From Porphyromonas sp. (GTDB lineage Bacteria > Bacteroidota > Bacteroidia > Bacteroidales > Porphyromonadaceae): DNA of 64,000 bases. The stretch is taken from the NCBI RefSeq assembly GCF_030529325.1, contig NZ_JAUMXC010000004.1, positions 1-64,000 of the forward strand, given 5' to 3'. The notes beneath the pieces are model-generated. The model saw only the letters and a list, made by a program, of their open reading frames with translations. It did no database searches and had not been told where the DNA came from. The number at the start of each line of letters is the position of its first letter. Position 1 is the stretch's first letter. Position numbers and translations under genes: made by a program. Shown in pieces: positions 15,998-25,667 of the stretch.

Positions 15998-17605
15998 TCA
16001 GAGTTTAGGTCCTGCAGCAACGAGAGCCTTACCGGCGTCATTACCTGTAAACTTATCAAAGTTCTTGATAAATCTCTGAGCAAGATCCTTAGCCTTTTCT
16101 TCCCATTGAGAAGCATCTGTATAAGTGTCACGAGGATCAAGGATAGCCGGATCAACTCCAGGAAGAGCTGTTGGCACCTTGAAGTCGAAGTATGGTATTG
16201 ACTTTGTCTCTGCCTTGTCGATAGAGCCATCAAGGATAGCATCGATAATACCACGAGTATCCTTGATAGAAATACGCTTGCCTGTGCCATTCCAACCTGT
16301 ATTGACAAGATAAGCAGTAGATCCGTTTGCCTCCATCTTCTTCACGAGTTCTTCAGCATATTTTGTCGGATGAAGTGATAGGAACGCTGCACCGAAACAA
16401 GCCGAGAATGTAGGAGTGGGCTCTGTGATACCACGCTCTGTACCCGCAAGTTTTGCAGTAAATCCTGAAAGGAAGTAGTACTTGGTCTGCTCAGGAGTAA
16501 GAATAGATACCGGAGGAAGCACACCAAACGCATCGGCAGAAAGGAAGATCACCTTCTGTGCGTGACCTGACTTGGATACAGGTTTAACAATATTGTCGAT
16601 GTGATAGATAGGATAAGACACACGAGTATTCTCAGTCACAGACTTATCAGTGAAATCGATCTTACCATCCTTATCAACAGTCACATTTTCGAGAAGGGCA
16701 TCACGACGGATAGCATTGTAGATGTCCGGCTCATTTTCCTTGCTTAGATTGATCACCTTAGCGTAGCAACCACCCTCGAAGTTGAAGACACCATCATCAT
16801 CCCAGCCATGCTCGTCATCACCGATGAGCTGACGCTTAGGATCGGTAGAGAGAGTTGTCTTTCCGGTACCTGAAAGGCCGAAGAATATCGCAGTCTCCCT
16901 GCCATCCATGCTTGTGTTTGCAGAGCAGTGCATAGCCGCCATGCCATTGAGAGGGAGGAGATAGTTCATGTAAGAGAACATACCCTTCTTCATCTCACCT
17001 CCATACCAAGTGTTGATGATGACCTGCACCTTTTCGGTAAGGTTGAAGACGACTGCAGTCTCACTATTGAGACCAAGTTCTTTATAGTTTGTGACCTTCG
17101 CCTTAGAAGCATTCATGATGACAAAGTCCGGTTCACCGAAATTCTTCAACTCTTCCTCGGTAGGACGGATAAACATGTTGGTCACAAAGTGAGCCTGCCA
17201 TGCCACCTCCATGATAAACCTGAGTTTGAGACGAGAGTTTGGGTTCGCTCCGCAGAAAGCATCGACGACAAAAAGCTTTTTATCAGAAAGTTCCTTGGTC
17301 GCAATCTTCTTGATTTCCTTCCAAGCCTCTTCCGTCACCGGCTTGTTATCATTGGTATACTCAGGAGAAGTCCACCAGATGGTATCTCTCGTAGTATCGT
17401 CCATGACGAAGAACTTGTCCTTGGGTGAACGCCCTGTATAGTCGCCGGTCATGACGTTCACTGCGCCCAATTCAGTCAATTGTCCTCTTTCAAAACCCTG
17501 AAGGTCTGGTCTGGTTTCTTCATTATAAAGAGTATCATACGAAGGATTGTAGATGATCTCCTTCACCCCTGTGATACCATACTTGCTTAGATCGATAGTT
17601 GTCAT
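15998..17605 (-). CDS. pckA: ATP-dependent phosphoenolpyruvate carboxykinase
   Basis: A 535-residue cytoplasmic enzyme. In anaerobic Bacteroidetes it commonly runs toward oxaloacetate, fixing CO2 and making ATP on the way to fumarate or succinate. The P-loop GLSGTGKT is at 243-250, the metal site [15 protein letters not shown] follows (about 261-275), and the substrate region [13 protein letters not shown] precedes. Length matches the ATP-type family (GTP-type enzymes are longer and different in sequence). The gene is monocistronic, with a consensus promoter about 105 nt upstream (17710-17739) and a shared terminator with fmt. Confidence 0.96.
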   Translation of the reverse strand: MTTIDLSKYGITGVKEIIYNPSYDTLYNEETRPDLQGFERGQLTELGAVNVMTGDYTGRSPKDKFFVMDDTTRDTIWWTSPEYTNDNKPVTEEAWKEIKKIATKELSDKKLFVVDAFCGANPNSRLKLRFIMEVAWQAHFVTNMFIRPTEEELKNFGEPDFVIMNASKAKVTNYKELGLNSETAVVFNLTEKVQVIINTWYGGEMKKGMFSYMNYLLPLNGMAAMHCSANTSMDGRETAIFFGLSGTGKTTLSTDPKRQLIGDDEHGWDDDGVFNFEGGCYAKVINLSKENEPDIYNAIRRDALLENVTVDKDGKIDFTDKSVTENTRVSYPIYHIDNIVKPVSKSGHAQKVIFLSADAFGVLPPVSILTPEQTKYYFLSGFTAKLAGTERGITEPTPTFSACFGAAFLSLHPTKYAEELVKKMEANGSTAYLVNTGWNGTGKRISIKDTRGIIDAILDGSIDKAETKSIPYFDFKVPTALPGVDPAILDPRDTYTDASQWEEKAKDLAQRFIKNFDKFTGNDAGKALVAAGPKL

Positions 17606-17709
17606 AGTAAAACGATAAAATCTATTTAATGATTATTTAGTTACAAATTTCTTCTAAATATAGAAAAAAAGCCGGAGCAAACACTACTCGTTTGTAATAT
17701 CAGTAGAAA

Positions 17710-17739
17710 CAAAGTTAAGTTTTTTTCATCATAAAGCAA
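17710..17739 (-). promoter_or_regulatory. Promoter of pckA
   Basis: On the minus strand TTG (complement of 17737-17739) and TAACTTTG (complement of 17710-17717) are 19 nt apart. The start site would be near 17703, giving a leader of about 100 nt before the pckA ATG. Confidence 0.75.
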
Positions 17740-17948
17740 GCGCAATATAGAATTATTTCTACATTAAATCCTCGATCTATCCATTCGTTTCTCAAGATAT
17801 ATCGCACTTGTTTACAACAGGATGTTTCACCACACGAAATGACATCAAAATGGCTTATAAATCCTCCCTAAACAATCAAAGATCAGCAAGAGAGATACAA
17901 CGTTTAGTTGAGGAACAGCCTCATTATATGCACTGTTGAGAACGCTGA

Positions 17949-18015
17949 AAAAGGTCGTCTAACTTGAAGTATTAATATGGCTACCTTGACTCATCAAGGT
18001 AGCCATATCGATTTT
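17949..18015 (+). repeat. 22-nt module element with hairpin
   Basis: A perfect 15-bp stem, 17975-17989 with 17994-18008 (core CTACCTTGA / TCAAGGTAG), with an additional inverted module (GTCTAACTTGA) at 17956-17966 before it. The direct module is 17994-18015. Same family as the other dispersed copies. Confidence 0.8.
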
Positions 18016-18149
18016 TAGGGTTAGAGACTTGCCATTTATCCCTTGCTCAAGACAAAGACGAACAAGATCGAGAAGTTTTGACAAATATCACATTTATCAT
18101 AAGTGATTTCAGTCTCTCACGAACGCGCTCTATCACTTCATCATTTCGC

Positions 18150-18198
18150 AAAAAGTAAAGCGCAACGACAATCCGGTCCAACGGAATCGTTGCGCTTT
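18150..18198 (-). terminator. Terminator of korAB
   Basis: A 12-bp stem, 18157-18168 with 18187-18198, continued by an inner TCCG/CGGA pair. The minus-strand exit side is T-rich (complement of AAAAAG at 18150-18155). It lies about 30 nt past the korB stop. Confidence 0.75.
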
Positions 18199-18228
18199 GC
18201 AATATTTTTTCCTTACGTAATTACTCGC

Positions 18229-19266
18229 TTACTTTACTTCCCAAGTTGCGATGCGATTGAGATGCTGTTGAAGCGTTTCTTTACCGCTCTTTGCCTGTAC
18301 TTCTGCAATCTGTTGAGCAACCGCCACTTCGTATGATGGAGCTGCAACATCACGAATGACACCCATAGCAAGAGGCATATCATCTTGCATCATCGCAAGC
18401 ATGGTGTGTAGGACAGGCGATGGTTCGTGTGCATCATGCACCAAGATATCATCCATAGTGTATCCATCCTGGCCGATAGTCACAGCCTTGAGCTGAAGAC
18501 CTTCGAGGACAATACCCTTATCCTTATTCTTACCATAGATCATCTTTTCGCCATGGCGGAGATAGATCGTACGTTCTTCACGGATCTCGCGGTCAGAGTA
18601 CTCTCTGTGGATACCGTTGTTAAAGATGACACAGTTAACAAGGACCTCAAGCACCGCGGCACCTTGGTGCTTCGCGGCAGAGATCATACACTCTTGAGTC
18701 ATCTTCATATCCACATCAAGTGAACGAGCGAAGAACTTACCACGAGCACCGAAAACAAGTTCAGCCGGGATGAATGGATCTTCGACAGTACCGAAAGGTG
18801 AACTCTTTGTCACAAATCCACGAGGAGATGTAGGAGAGTACTGTCCCTTGGTAAGACCATAAATCTTGTTGTTCATCAACACGATATTGAGATCGATATT
18901 ACGTCTCAATGCATGGATGAAGTGGTTACCACCGATAGCAAGACAGTCACCGTCACCTGTGATGAGCCATACACCAAGATCAGGGTTAGCAGTCTTTACA
19001 CCGGTAGCTATGGCAGCCCCACGTCCATGGATAGAGTGGAAGCCATAGGTATTCATGTAATATGGAAGACGTGACGAACATCCGATACCTGAGACTACAA
19101 CAGTATCTTCAGGAGCGACACCGATCTCAGCCATAGCCTTATGCAAAGATGCCAAGACAGCGTGGTCACCACAACCGGGACACCACTTTACGAGCGAATC
19201 ATTCTTAAAGTTCTTTGCCTCGTACTTTACTCCTTCAAGAGTAGCTTTATCTATTTTTCTTTCCAT
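18229..19266 (-). CDS. korB: 2-oxoglutarate:ferredoxin oxidoreductase beta subunit
   Basis: A 345-residue thiamine-diphosphate-binding subunit. Cys29 and Cys32 in KWCPGCGDH help bind the iron-sulfur cluster. The ThDP motif runs from GDGDCLAIGGNHF to VLMNNKIYGLTKGQYSPTSP (about 100-145). With KorA it oxidatively decarboxylates 2-oxoglutarate (or runs reductively) using ferredoxin. It starts 14 nt after korA on the same strand and is followed by a terminator. Specificity for 2-oxoglutarate over other 2-oxoacids rests on overall resemblance and the two-subunit arrangement. Confidence 0.9.
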   Translation of the reverse strand: MERKIDKATLEGVKYEAKNFKNDSLVKWCPGCGDHAVLASLHKAMAEIGVAPEDTVVVSGIGCSSRLPYYMNTYGFHSIHGRGAAIATGVKTANPDLGVWLITGDGDCLAIGGNHFIHALRRNIDLNIVLMNNKIYGLTKGQYSPTSPRGFVTKSSPFGTVEDPFIPAELVFGARGKFFARSLDVDMKMTQECMISAAKHQGAAVLEVLVNCVIFNNGIHREYSDREIREERTIYLRHGEKMIYGKNKDKGIVLEGLQLKAVTIGQDGYTMDDILVHDAHEPSPVLHTMLAMMQDDMPLAMGVIRDVAAPSYEVAVAQQIAEVQAKSGKETLQQHLNRIATWEVK

Positions 19267-19280
19267 TGTCGATGTCCAAA

Positions 19281-21146
19281 TTATGCATTATTATCCATAA
19301 TCTTACTAATCTCTTCAACAAGGCGTGTCACCTTGAATGGCTGTCCCTTCACGCGGTTAAATCTGATGATATTGAGGTGTGGAAGCTCGCCACCAAGATA
19401 CTTGGCAAACTGACCCATGCTCTGTTCACAGACAATGACATTCTTGAAGCGTGACAACACCTCATTTGTATTGAGAGGCAGAGGCTTGATAAACTTAAAC
19501 TGAGCAAACGCAACCTTGCGACCGGCTTTGCGCAACTGGGTCATAGCCGAATGAAGGTGGCCATAAGTGCTACCCCATCCTACGATGATATTGTCTGCAT
19601 CTTCATCTCCAAAGACCTCGAGCTGAGGGATGTCATAAGCGATACGGCGTACCTTCTCTTCGCGGAGGTTGACCATGAGTTGGTGATTGTCAGGATCAGT
19701 AGAGATCACACTTGTCACGTTATCTTTTTCAAGACCACCGACTCTGTGCTCAAATCCCTTCATGCCTGGGATACCCCAATAACGCACCTTTGTTTCTTCG
19801 TTACGGAAATATGGTTTCCAAGGCGCTTCACCCTTATATTGATCTGCATATGGAGGCTTGATCTCAGGATAAGATGCGATTTCAGGTACTCTCCAAGCAG
19901 TAGCACCATTTGCCACGTAAGCATCCGAAAGCATGATGACAGGAGTCATGTGCTCAAGGGCTATCTTAGCCGCCATAAATGCTGTATCAAAACAGTCTGC
20001 AGGACTGAGAGAAGCAACGACAGGGATAGGCGACTCACCATTACGACCATATAATGCTTGTAGGAGATCAGACTGTTCACTCTTTGTAGGAAGACCTGTA
20101 GATGGACCACCACGCATGACGTCCACGATGACAAGAGGGAGCTCAGTCATCATTGCAAGACCGAGGGCTTCGCTCTTGAGCGCAAGACCGGGACCGGAAG
20201 TTGTAGTCACAGCAAGGTCACCGGCATAAGAAGCTCCGATAGCGGTACAGATACCTGCGATCTCGTCTTCAGCTTGAACTGTCTTGACTCCCATTGCTTT
20301 GAACTTCGATAGTTCGTGCAAGATGTCAGTAGCAGGAGTGATAGGATAACTACCGAGGAAGAGGTCACGACCGGACTTTTCCGATGCTGCGACAAGTCCG
20401 AGAGCAGTAGCCTTGTTACCATTTATATCTACATAGTGTCCGGGGAGGGCCTTCTTTTCATTGGCTTCGATGCGATAAGTCTTGGCAGAAAGATGGGTAT
20501 TCGCACCATAATTGTATCCATCCACGAGGGCCTTGATGTTTGCACGGAGGACATCCTGCTTCTTGCCGAACTTCTTGGACAACATATCCTCTGCCGGAGT
20601 TATATCCTTGCTGAAGAGCCAGCAAATGAGACCGAGGGCAAACATATTTTTACATCTCACGATACCCTTCATATCGAGACCCGAATCCTTGAGCGAATCT
20701 TTGATCATCGTTGTGACAGGGACAGAGAGCACCTCTACGCCATTGAGGCCAAGTTCCAAAAATGGATCTCCGGATGTAAACAAAGCCTTCTGCAGATCAT
20801 TTGCAGCAAACGAATCCTCATCGATGAGTACGATAGCGTTTTTCTTGATCTGTAAGGCATTCACTTTGAGTGCTGCCGGGTTCATAGCCACAAGTACGTC
20901 AGCGTAATCACCGGGAGTTAGGATACCCGATGTACCTATACGCACTTGGAAGCCCGACACACCGGAGAGTGTACCCTGCGGGGCTCTGATTTCTGCAGGA
21001 TAGTCCGGAAATGTTGAAATCTCGTTACCTAAGATAGCAGACACGTCAGAAAAGAGGCTTCCTGTAAGCTGCATCCCATCACCTGAGTCACCCGAAAATC
21101 GTATTACGATTTCCTCACGACTCTCGATCATTGGTTCTTGATTCAT
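19281..21146 (-). CDS. korA: 2-oxoglutarate:ferredoxin oxidoreductase, fused gamma-alpha subunit
   Basis: A 621-residue protein. Residues about 1-190 are the gamma-type domain (IVIRFSGDSGDGMQLTG, FPDYPAEIRAPQGT), and the rest is the alpha (pyrimidine-binding) domain with GSYPITPATDILHEL and QAEDEIAGICTAIGASYAG. The gamma-alpha fusion is the known form in Bacteroidetes and other anaerobes. It forms the enzyme with KorB, encoded 14 nt downstream. A -7 like TAACTTTG box (complement of 21220-21227) lies about 75 nt upstream, with no good -33 partner. Confidence 0.92.
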   Translation of the reverse strand: MNQEPMIESREEIVIRFSGDSGDGMQLTGSLFSDVSAILGNEISTFPDYPAEIRAPQGTLSGVSGFQVRIGTSGILTPGDYADVLVAMNPAALKVNALQIKKNAIVLIDEDSFAANDLQKALFTSGDPFLELGLNGVEVLSVPVTTMIKDSLKDSGLDMKGIVRCKNMFALGLICWLFSKDITPAEDMLSKKFGKKQDVLRANIKALVDGYNYGANTHLSAKTYRIEANEKKALPGHYVDINGNKATALGLVAASEKSGRDLFLGSYPITPATDILHELSKFKAMGVKTVQAEDEIAGICTAIGASYAGDLAVTTTSGPGLALKSEALGLAMMTELPLVIVDVMRGGPSTGLPTKSEQSDLLQALYGRNGESPIPVVASLSPADCFDTAFMAAKIALEHMTPVIMLSDAYVANGATAWRVPEIASYPEIKPPYADQYKGEAPWKPYFRNEETKVRYWGIPGMKGFEHRVGGLEKDNVTSVISTDPDNHQLMVNLREEKVRRIAYDIPQLEVFGDEDADNIIVGWGSTYGHLHSAMTQLRKAGRKVAFAQFKFIKPLPLNTNEVLSRFKNVIVCEQSMGQFAKYLGGELPHLNIIRFNRVKGQPFKVTRLVEEISKIMDNNA

Positions 21147-21697
21147 TGGTCGAAAAAATTAGTGTATATATTAGATGGTTGTTTTTGTCCAACAATAGTA
21201 CTTGTATTCAATTTCGCGTCAAAGTTAGTCATTAAAATGATATATAAGCACTAATCTTCAAGAATTTAATATCAACCAAAAAATTCTTCTATTTTTCCCC
21301 GATTATTTTTACACTTTTCTGCTTGTCCCGGACCTCTTTATCGACACTTTGGATTTAGTTTATAGCACTTTAGAGGGGATTGACTCCAATACTCACCATC
21401 CGAGAGCATCGATAAGAGCACAAAGACTCCGAGGTCAAAACCGCACTCCCTCACACAATTCTCTACGCTCACAAAAAGGTTGTCTAACTTGAGATGTCAA
21501 GTTAGACACATTGATTCATCAAGGTAGGCACATCGATTTCGAAGGTTCTACTTCTTGTTTTTTTGCACAGACCGACTCACGAGACTCAGACGGGCATACA
21601 CTCATGCCGGTTTCCGCCTCAAAAGCAAGAAAACAGCTATATTTGCTGCAAGAAAATAAAATAAATTCTCACGAAATTTCAAAATCCAATCATCCGA
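21147..21697. other. Divergent intergenic region korA / YD lipoprotein
   Basis: 550 nt with the korA leader on the left, a 22-nt module element at 21473-21540 and AT-rich sequence before the lipoprotein gene. No gene is supported; a 108-codon plus ORF overlapping the lipoprotein start is a frame shadow. Confidence 0.5.
21473..21540 (+). repeat. 22-nt module element
   Basis: An inverted arm TGTCTAACTTG (21481-21491) pairs with CAAGTTAGACA (21498-21508). Two direct modules follow in exact register: 21497-21518 (GTTAGACA type) and 21519-21540 (GGTAGGCA type). It ends with GAAGGTTCTA, as several other copies do. Confidence 0.85.
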
Positions 21698-22642
21698 ATG
21701 AAATCCAGAATCCTTTCGGGCCTATCATATGCCCTTGTCACAACAATCCTCGCCGGAGGATGCACCGGAAAGACCAATCAAGACAACGCTCATACCGGAG
21801 AACTCAAAGGAAATGTAAAATCGTTCACGGAGAGTGAATACTTCGTGAACGAAGAGATCGACAAGGCAGAGATAGAAAATCTTATGGAGAAGGGATCCTA
21901 TGCCTACGATGCTCAGGGCAATATCCTTGAATACATCTCATACGACGGCCAAGGAGACATCATCTATAAGATGATATATACTTATGACGAAAGAGGTAAT
22001 ATGATTGAGGTAGCATCTATCCTACCCGACAAGACTCTGAGTGAAAAGGAGACTTACATCTACAATGAGAATAATAAAGTCATCGAGAAGCACATATATA
22101 CCTCCGATAACATTATAGACGAAAAGAGAGTATATACTTATGACAACAAAGGGATCTTGATCAAAGAAATGGCTTATGACAAGGATGGCTCTGTGAGTGA
22201 AAAGATCATCTTCGTCTATGACGACAAAGGCAATGAGGTCGAGAGAAGTTATCATAATTACGATGGGTCGACTGCCAAACAAACATCCATCTATGACGAA
22301 AGAGGCTATAAGATTGAGACTGTCTATTACACTTCTGAAAACGGATATGAGGGCAAGACACACTTTAAGTATGATGATGCCGGCAACGAAATCGAGTGGA
22401 GATATTATGAAGCTGATGACTCCTTCGGCAAAACGATAAAAATGGGCTATGATGACAAAGGCAACAGAACGGAAGAGACAGAATACGGGGCTGACGGCTC
22501 AGTGAGATACAAAAACATCTGCAAGTACGAATACGATGAGAAAGGAAATTGGATCAGACGCCAGAGGTTCACTCAAGATTCAGAGAACCAAAAGCTCATA
22601 CCTCAATCTATCACCGAGCGTACAATAGAGTACTGGAATTGA
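21698..22642 (+). CDS. YD-repeat (RHS-like) lipoprotein, third paralogue
   Basis: A 314-residue lipoprotein. The signal sequence ends LAGGC, with Cys23 as the lipidation site. It has nine or so YD repeats (YAYDAQGNILEY, YTYDERGNMIEV, FVYDDKGNEVER, YEYDEKGNWIRR) in near-regular register of about 23 residues. The N-terminal GELKGNVKSFTE box and the YDEKGNW ending match the tandem pair at 3287-5489, so the three are paralogues, this one 16 kb away and on the opposite strand. The repeats here are the most regular. Function unknown; the family is not a complete RHS protein and has no toxin domain. Confidence 0.8.
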   Translation: MKSRILSGLSYALVTTILAGGCTGKTNQDNAHTGELKGNVKSFTESEYFVNEEIDKAEIENLMEKGSYAYDAQGNILEYISYDGQGDIIYKMIYTYDERGNMIEVASILPDKTLSEKETYIYNENNKVIEKHIYTSDNIIDEKRVYTYDNKGILIKEMAYDKDGSVSEKIIFVYDDKGNEVERSYHNYDGSTAKQTSIYDERGYKIETVYYTSENGYEGKTHFKYDDAGNEIEWRYYEADDSFGKTIKMGYDDKGNRTEETEYGADGSVRYKNICKYEYDEKGNWIRRQRFTQDSENQKLIPQSITERTIEYWN

Positions 22643-22809
22643 TATCATCTCCCGTCTCAAAATAAGAGAAGCCCGCGGTATCACAGAAGGCTCTAACCAC
22701 GTTAATACAGTCGATAGTTTACATAAAGTCTTGACCATGGGCTATTAGCTCTTTTTGAGTATATTTGTACGATTTTTCACCTTAGAACTAACACATATAA
22801 TATATAGCA

Positions 22810-24108
22810 ATGAAAATCAACTTTGTAGAAGAGCTCCGTTGGAGAGGGATGATCAGCGACATGATGCCCGGCACTGAGGAGATACTCTCCAAGGAAATGG
22901 TCTCTGCTTACGTGGGTATAGACCCTACCGCAGACTCTCTGCACATCGGACACCTCGTAAGTGTCATGATGCTTAAGCATCTACAACGTGCCGGACACCG
23001 TCCCATCGCCGTCATTGGCGGTGCGACAGGTATGATCGGCGACCCATCTATGAAATCTGCCGAACGCAATCTCCTTGATATCGAGACGCTCCGCCACAAC
23101 CAAAGGGCTATCGGTGAGCAGCTCAAGAAGTTCCTCGACTTCGACAGTAAGGAGCCCAATGCGGCAAAGCTGGTAAACAATTACGATTGGATGAAGGACT
23201 TCTCGTTCCTTGACTTCATTCGTGATATCGGTAAGCACATTACTGTCAACTATATGATGGCAAAAGACTCTGTGAAGAAGCGTCTATCGGGCGAAGGCAA
23301 CAGCGGTTTGTCATTCACTGAATTTTCGTACCAACTCCTCCAAGGGTACGACTTTCTCTACCTCTATGAGCATGAGGGTGTCAGACTTCAGATGGGTGGT
23401 TCTGACCAATGGGGTAATATCACCACCGGCTCTGAACTGATCCGTCGCAAGATCCAAGGGGAAGCCTATGCTTTGACTTGTCCTCTGATCACAAAAGCTG
23501 ACGGTGGAAAGTTTGGCAAGACAGAGAGCGGCAATATATGGCTTGATCGTCGTTATACATCGCCATACAAGTTCTACCAATTCTGGCTCAATGTCAGTGA
23601 CGATGATGCTGCAAAGTACATCAAGATATTTACAACCCTTACACGGGAAGAGATAGTTGCTCTTGAGGCAGAGCAGACCGCTGCTCCACACCTACGCCCA
23701 CTACAGAAGCGTCTGGCGGAAGAGGTGACGATCATGGTACACTCTCGTGAAGACTACGAGACAGTAGTCAAAGCATCGGAAATACTCTTCGGCGCAGGTA
23801 CAAAGTCTACCATGAGAGAGATAGATGAGGAGACCTTCCTTTCCGTCTTCGAAGGAGTGCCAATGGCTGAAGTCTCTACGGATAAGTTTGATGGAGAGAC
23901 CTCCCTCTTGGATTTACTCGTGGAAGACTGCGGATTTTTCCCCTCCAAGGGAGAGCTTCGCAAGCTCATTAAGAGCGGAGGGGTGAGTCTCAACAAAGAA
24001 AAGATACAAGATGAGCGTTATAACGTCACTAAGGAAGACTTGATCAACGGTAAGTACATGATCGTACAGCGCGGTCGCAAAAACTACTTCCTCGTCAAAG
24101 TCGCCTAA
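22810..24108 (+). CDS. tyrS: Tyrosyl-tRNA synthetase
   Basis: A 432-residue class I aminoacyl-tRNA synthetase. The HIGH motif is HIGH at 45-48, the KMSKS equivalent is KFGKT at about 237, and the Tyr-binding region is [27 protein letters not shown]-terminal S4 RNA-binding domain is about 365-430 ([27 protein letters not shown]). Length is normal. TATATTTG at 22760-22767 is a -7 box about 43 nt upstream of the start; no -33 element stands at the usual distance. Followed by a hairpin and the permease gene. Confidence 0.96.
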   Translation: MKINFVEELRWRGMISDMMPGTEEILSKEMVSAYVGIDPTADSLHIGHLVSVMMLKHLQRAGHRPIAVIGGATGMIGDPSMKSAERNLLDIETLRHNQRAIGEQLKKFLDFDSKEPNAAKLVNNYDWMKDFSFLDFIRDIGKHITVNYMMAKDSVKKRLSGEGNSGLSFTEFSYQLLQGYDFLYLYEHEGVRLQMGGSDQWGNITTGSELIRRKIQGEAYALTCPLITKADGGKFGKTESGNIWLDRRYTSPYKFYQFWLNVSDDDAAKYIKIFTTLTREEIVALEAEQTAAPHLRPLQKRLAEEVTIMVHSREDYETVVKASEILFGAGTKSTMREIDEETFLSVFEGVPMAEVSTDKFDGETSLLDLLVEDCGFFPSKGELRKLIKSGGVSLNKEKIQDERYNVTKEDLINGKYMIVQRGRKNYFLVKVA

Positions 24109-24147
24109 GATCTTGAGGTCACGTATGACACAAAAATCAATATGAGT

Positions 24148-24192
24148 CAAGGGGTGGTGCAGTTACAATGGTAACTACATCACCCTTTTTTA
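24148..24192 (+). terminator. Terminator after tyrS
   Basis: Imperfect inverted repeat AAGGGGTG..CAGTTAC / GTAACT..CACCCTTTTTT, stem ends near 24149 and 24190. It lies 40 nt after tyrS and 40 nt before the permease gene. Confidence 0.7.
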
Positions 24193-24230
24193 CAGCACCA
24201 AAATAAATACCTGAATATATCGCAGATAAA

Positions 24231-25481
24231 ATGGAACAACACGAAACGACAGTGAAACTGACTCCTGTCCGCAAAGGCATAGTCGGGGTACAGTTTTTAT
24301 TTGTAGCTTTTGGGGCTACTGTACTTGTCCCACTCCTGGTGGGATTGGATCCCTCGACAGCTCTCTTCTCCGCAGGGATTGGTACTCTGATCTTCCACAT
24401 GGTTACAAAGGGCAAAGTCCCCATCTTTTTGGGGAGTAGTTTTGCTTTCATTGCGCCGCTTATCAAAGCAACAGAACTTTATGGTCTCGAAGGTGCTCTT
24501 TTTGGCATTTTAGGTGTGGGGCTGGTGTACCTTGTCATGAGCGCTTTGGTGAAAGCTCAAGGGGTCAATGTTGTGAGAAGACTCTTCCCTCCCGTAGTTA
24601 TCGGACCGGTCATCATCCTCATAGGTCTGAGTCTCTCTTCGGCAGGAGTCAACATGGCAAAGAGCAACTGGATACTTGCGCTTATCTCCCTGACAACTGC
24701 CGTTATCGTGACGATATATTCCAAAGGATTGCTGAAACTGATACCGATCTTTTGTGGTATAGCCGTAGGTTGTATTGTAGCTGCAGTAATGGGCAAGATG
24801 GATATGTCTGCGGTTGCGGATGCTCCTTGGTTTGGACTCCCCAAGCTGGCAATACCCAAAACGTTCTCTTGGGAACCAATCCTATTTATGATACCGGTGG
24901 CAATCGCTCCGGTGATCGAACACATAGGAGACGTCTATGTCGTGAATACAGTGACAGGCAAAGACTTTATCAAAGATCCGGGTCTACATCGGACTCTCCT
25001 CGGAGACGGACTCGCATGTATGGCAGCCAGCATCATGGGAGGACCTCCCGTAACTACTTATTCGGAGGTTACAGGTGCAATGTCGCTAACTAAAGTAACC
25101 GACCCTGCTGTCATACGTATCGCAGCGGTGACGGGCATAGTCTTCTCCCTCATCGGCAAGGTAAGTGCTCTTCTCAAGAGTATACCTGAGGCCGTATTGG
25201 GGGGTATAATGCTTCTCCTTTTTGGAACGATCGCAAGTACGGGGATTGTCAACCTCATGCACAATAAGATCAACATGACCGACACCCGTAACATCGTCAT
25301 CGTATCGATCACCCTCACGTTGGGCATCGGTGGTGCAGTAGTCAACTACGGTAATTTCACCCTCTCCGGCATCGGTCTGTCAGCCGTGGTAGCTGTACTA
25401 CTCAACCTCATCCTACCGAAACCCTGTAAAGACAAATCAAAAACAAAAGAGGAGTCAAAGGCAGAAGAGCAAGCAAAATAA
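24231..25481 (+). CDS. NCS2 family uracil/xanthine permease
   Basis: A 416-residue inner membrane nucleobase:cation symporter with about 14 predicted membrane segments. Family features are [29 protein letters not shown] (TM1-2), [10 protein letters not shown] (TM3 substrate strand), the conserved Glu in [11 protein letters not shown] (TM8) and [18 protein letters not shown] (TM10). The overall pattern resembles UraA-type uracil permeases more than xanthine permeases, but the substrate is an inference. The C-terminal tail is short, Lys- and Glu-rich, and cytoplasmic. It stands between two terminator-like hairpins, so is probably monocistronic. Confidence 0.88.
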   Translation: MEQHETTVKLTPVRKGIVGVQFLFVAFGATVLVPLLVGLDPSTALFSAGIGTLIFHMVTKGKVPIFLGSSFAFIAPLIKATELYGLEGALFGILGVGLVYLVMSALVKAQGVNVVRRLFPPVVIGPVIILIGLSLSSAGVNMAKSNWILALISLTTAVIVTIYSKGLLKLIPIFCGIAVGCIVAAVMGKMDMSAVADAPWFGLPKLAIPKTFSWEPILFMIPVAIAPVIEHIGDVYVVNTVTGKDFIKDPGLHRTLLGDGLACMAASIMGGPPVTTYSEVTGAMSLTKVTDPAVIRIAAVTGIVFSLIGKVSALLKSIPEAVLGGIMLLLFGTIASTGIVNLMHNKINMTDTRNIVIVSITLTLGIGGAVVNYGNFTLSGIGLSAVVAVLLNLILPKPCKDKSKTKEESKAEEQAK

Positions 25482-25510
25482 ACAGAGCTTTTTCGGGCAC
25501 TGAAAAATAT

Positions 25511-25560
25511 ATCCCCCTTGGAAAAAAGATAACCATTCTCTTCAAGGGGGATTTCTCTAT
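25511..25560 (+). terminator. Hairpin after permease gene
   Basis: Stem ATCCCCCTTG (25511-25520) / CAAGGGGGAT (25543-25552), then TTCTCTATTCT. The T-tract is weak and the loop long (22 nt), so termination efficiency is uncertain. Confidence 0.55.
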
Positions 25561-25667
25561 TCTACAAGTAGCCTGAAGAAGGCTTTATAAAGAATCGGGA
25601 GAAAGAGCAATACGAAGAGTTTTTCCTATCTTTGGCGAAATACAAAACTGCAAGGGACTTATTTACT

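Larger units (their letters stand above)
17606..18228. other. Intergenic region between pckA and korB
   Basis: About 620 nt containing, from left to right, the pckA 5' leader and promoter (17710-17739), AT-rich sequence, a 22-nt module element (17949-18015), and the korB terminator (18150-18198). I see no credible gene in it. Confidence 0.6.
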
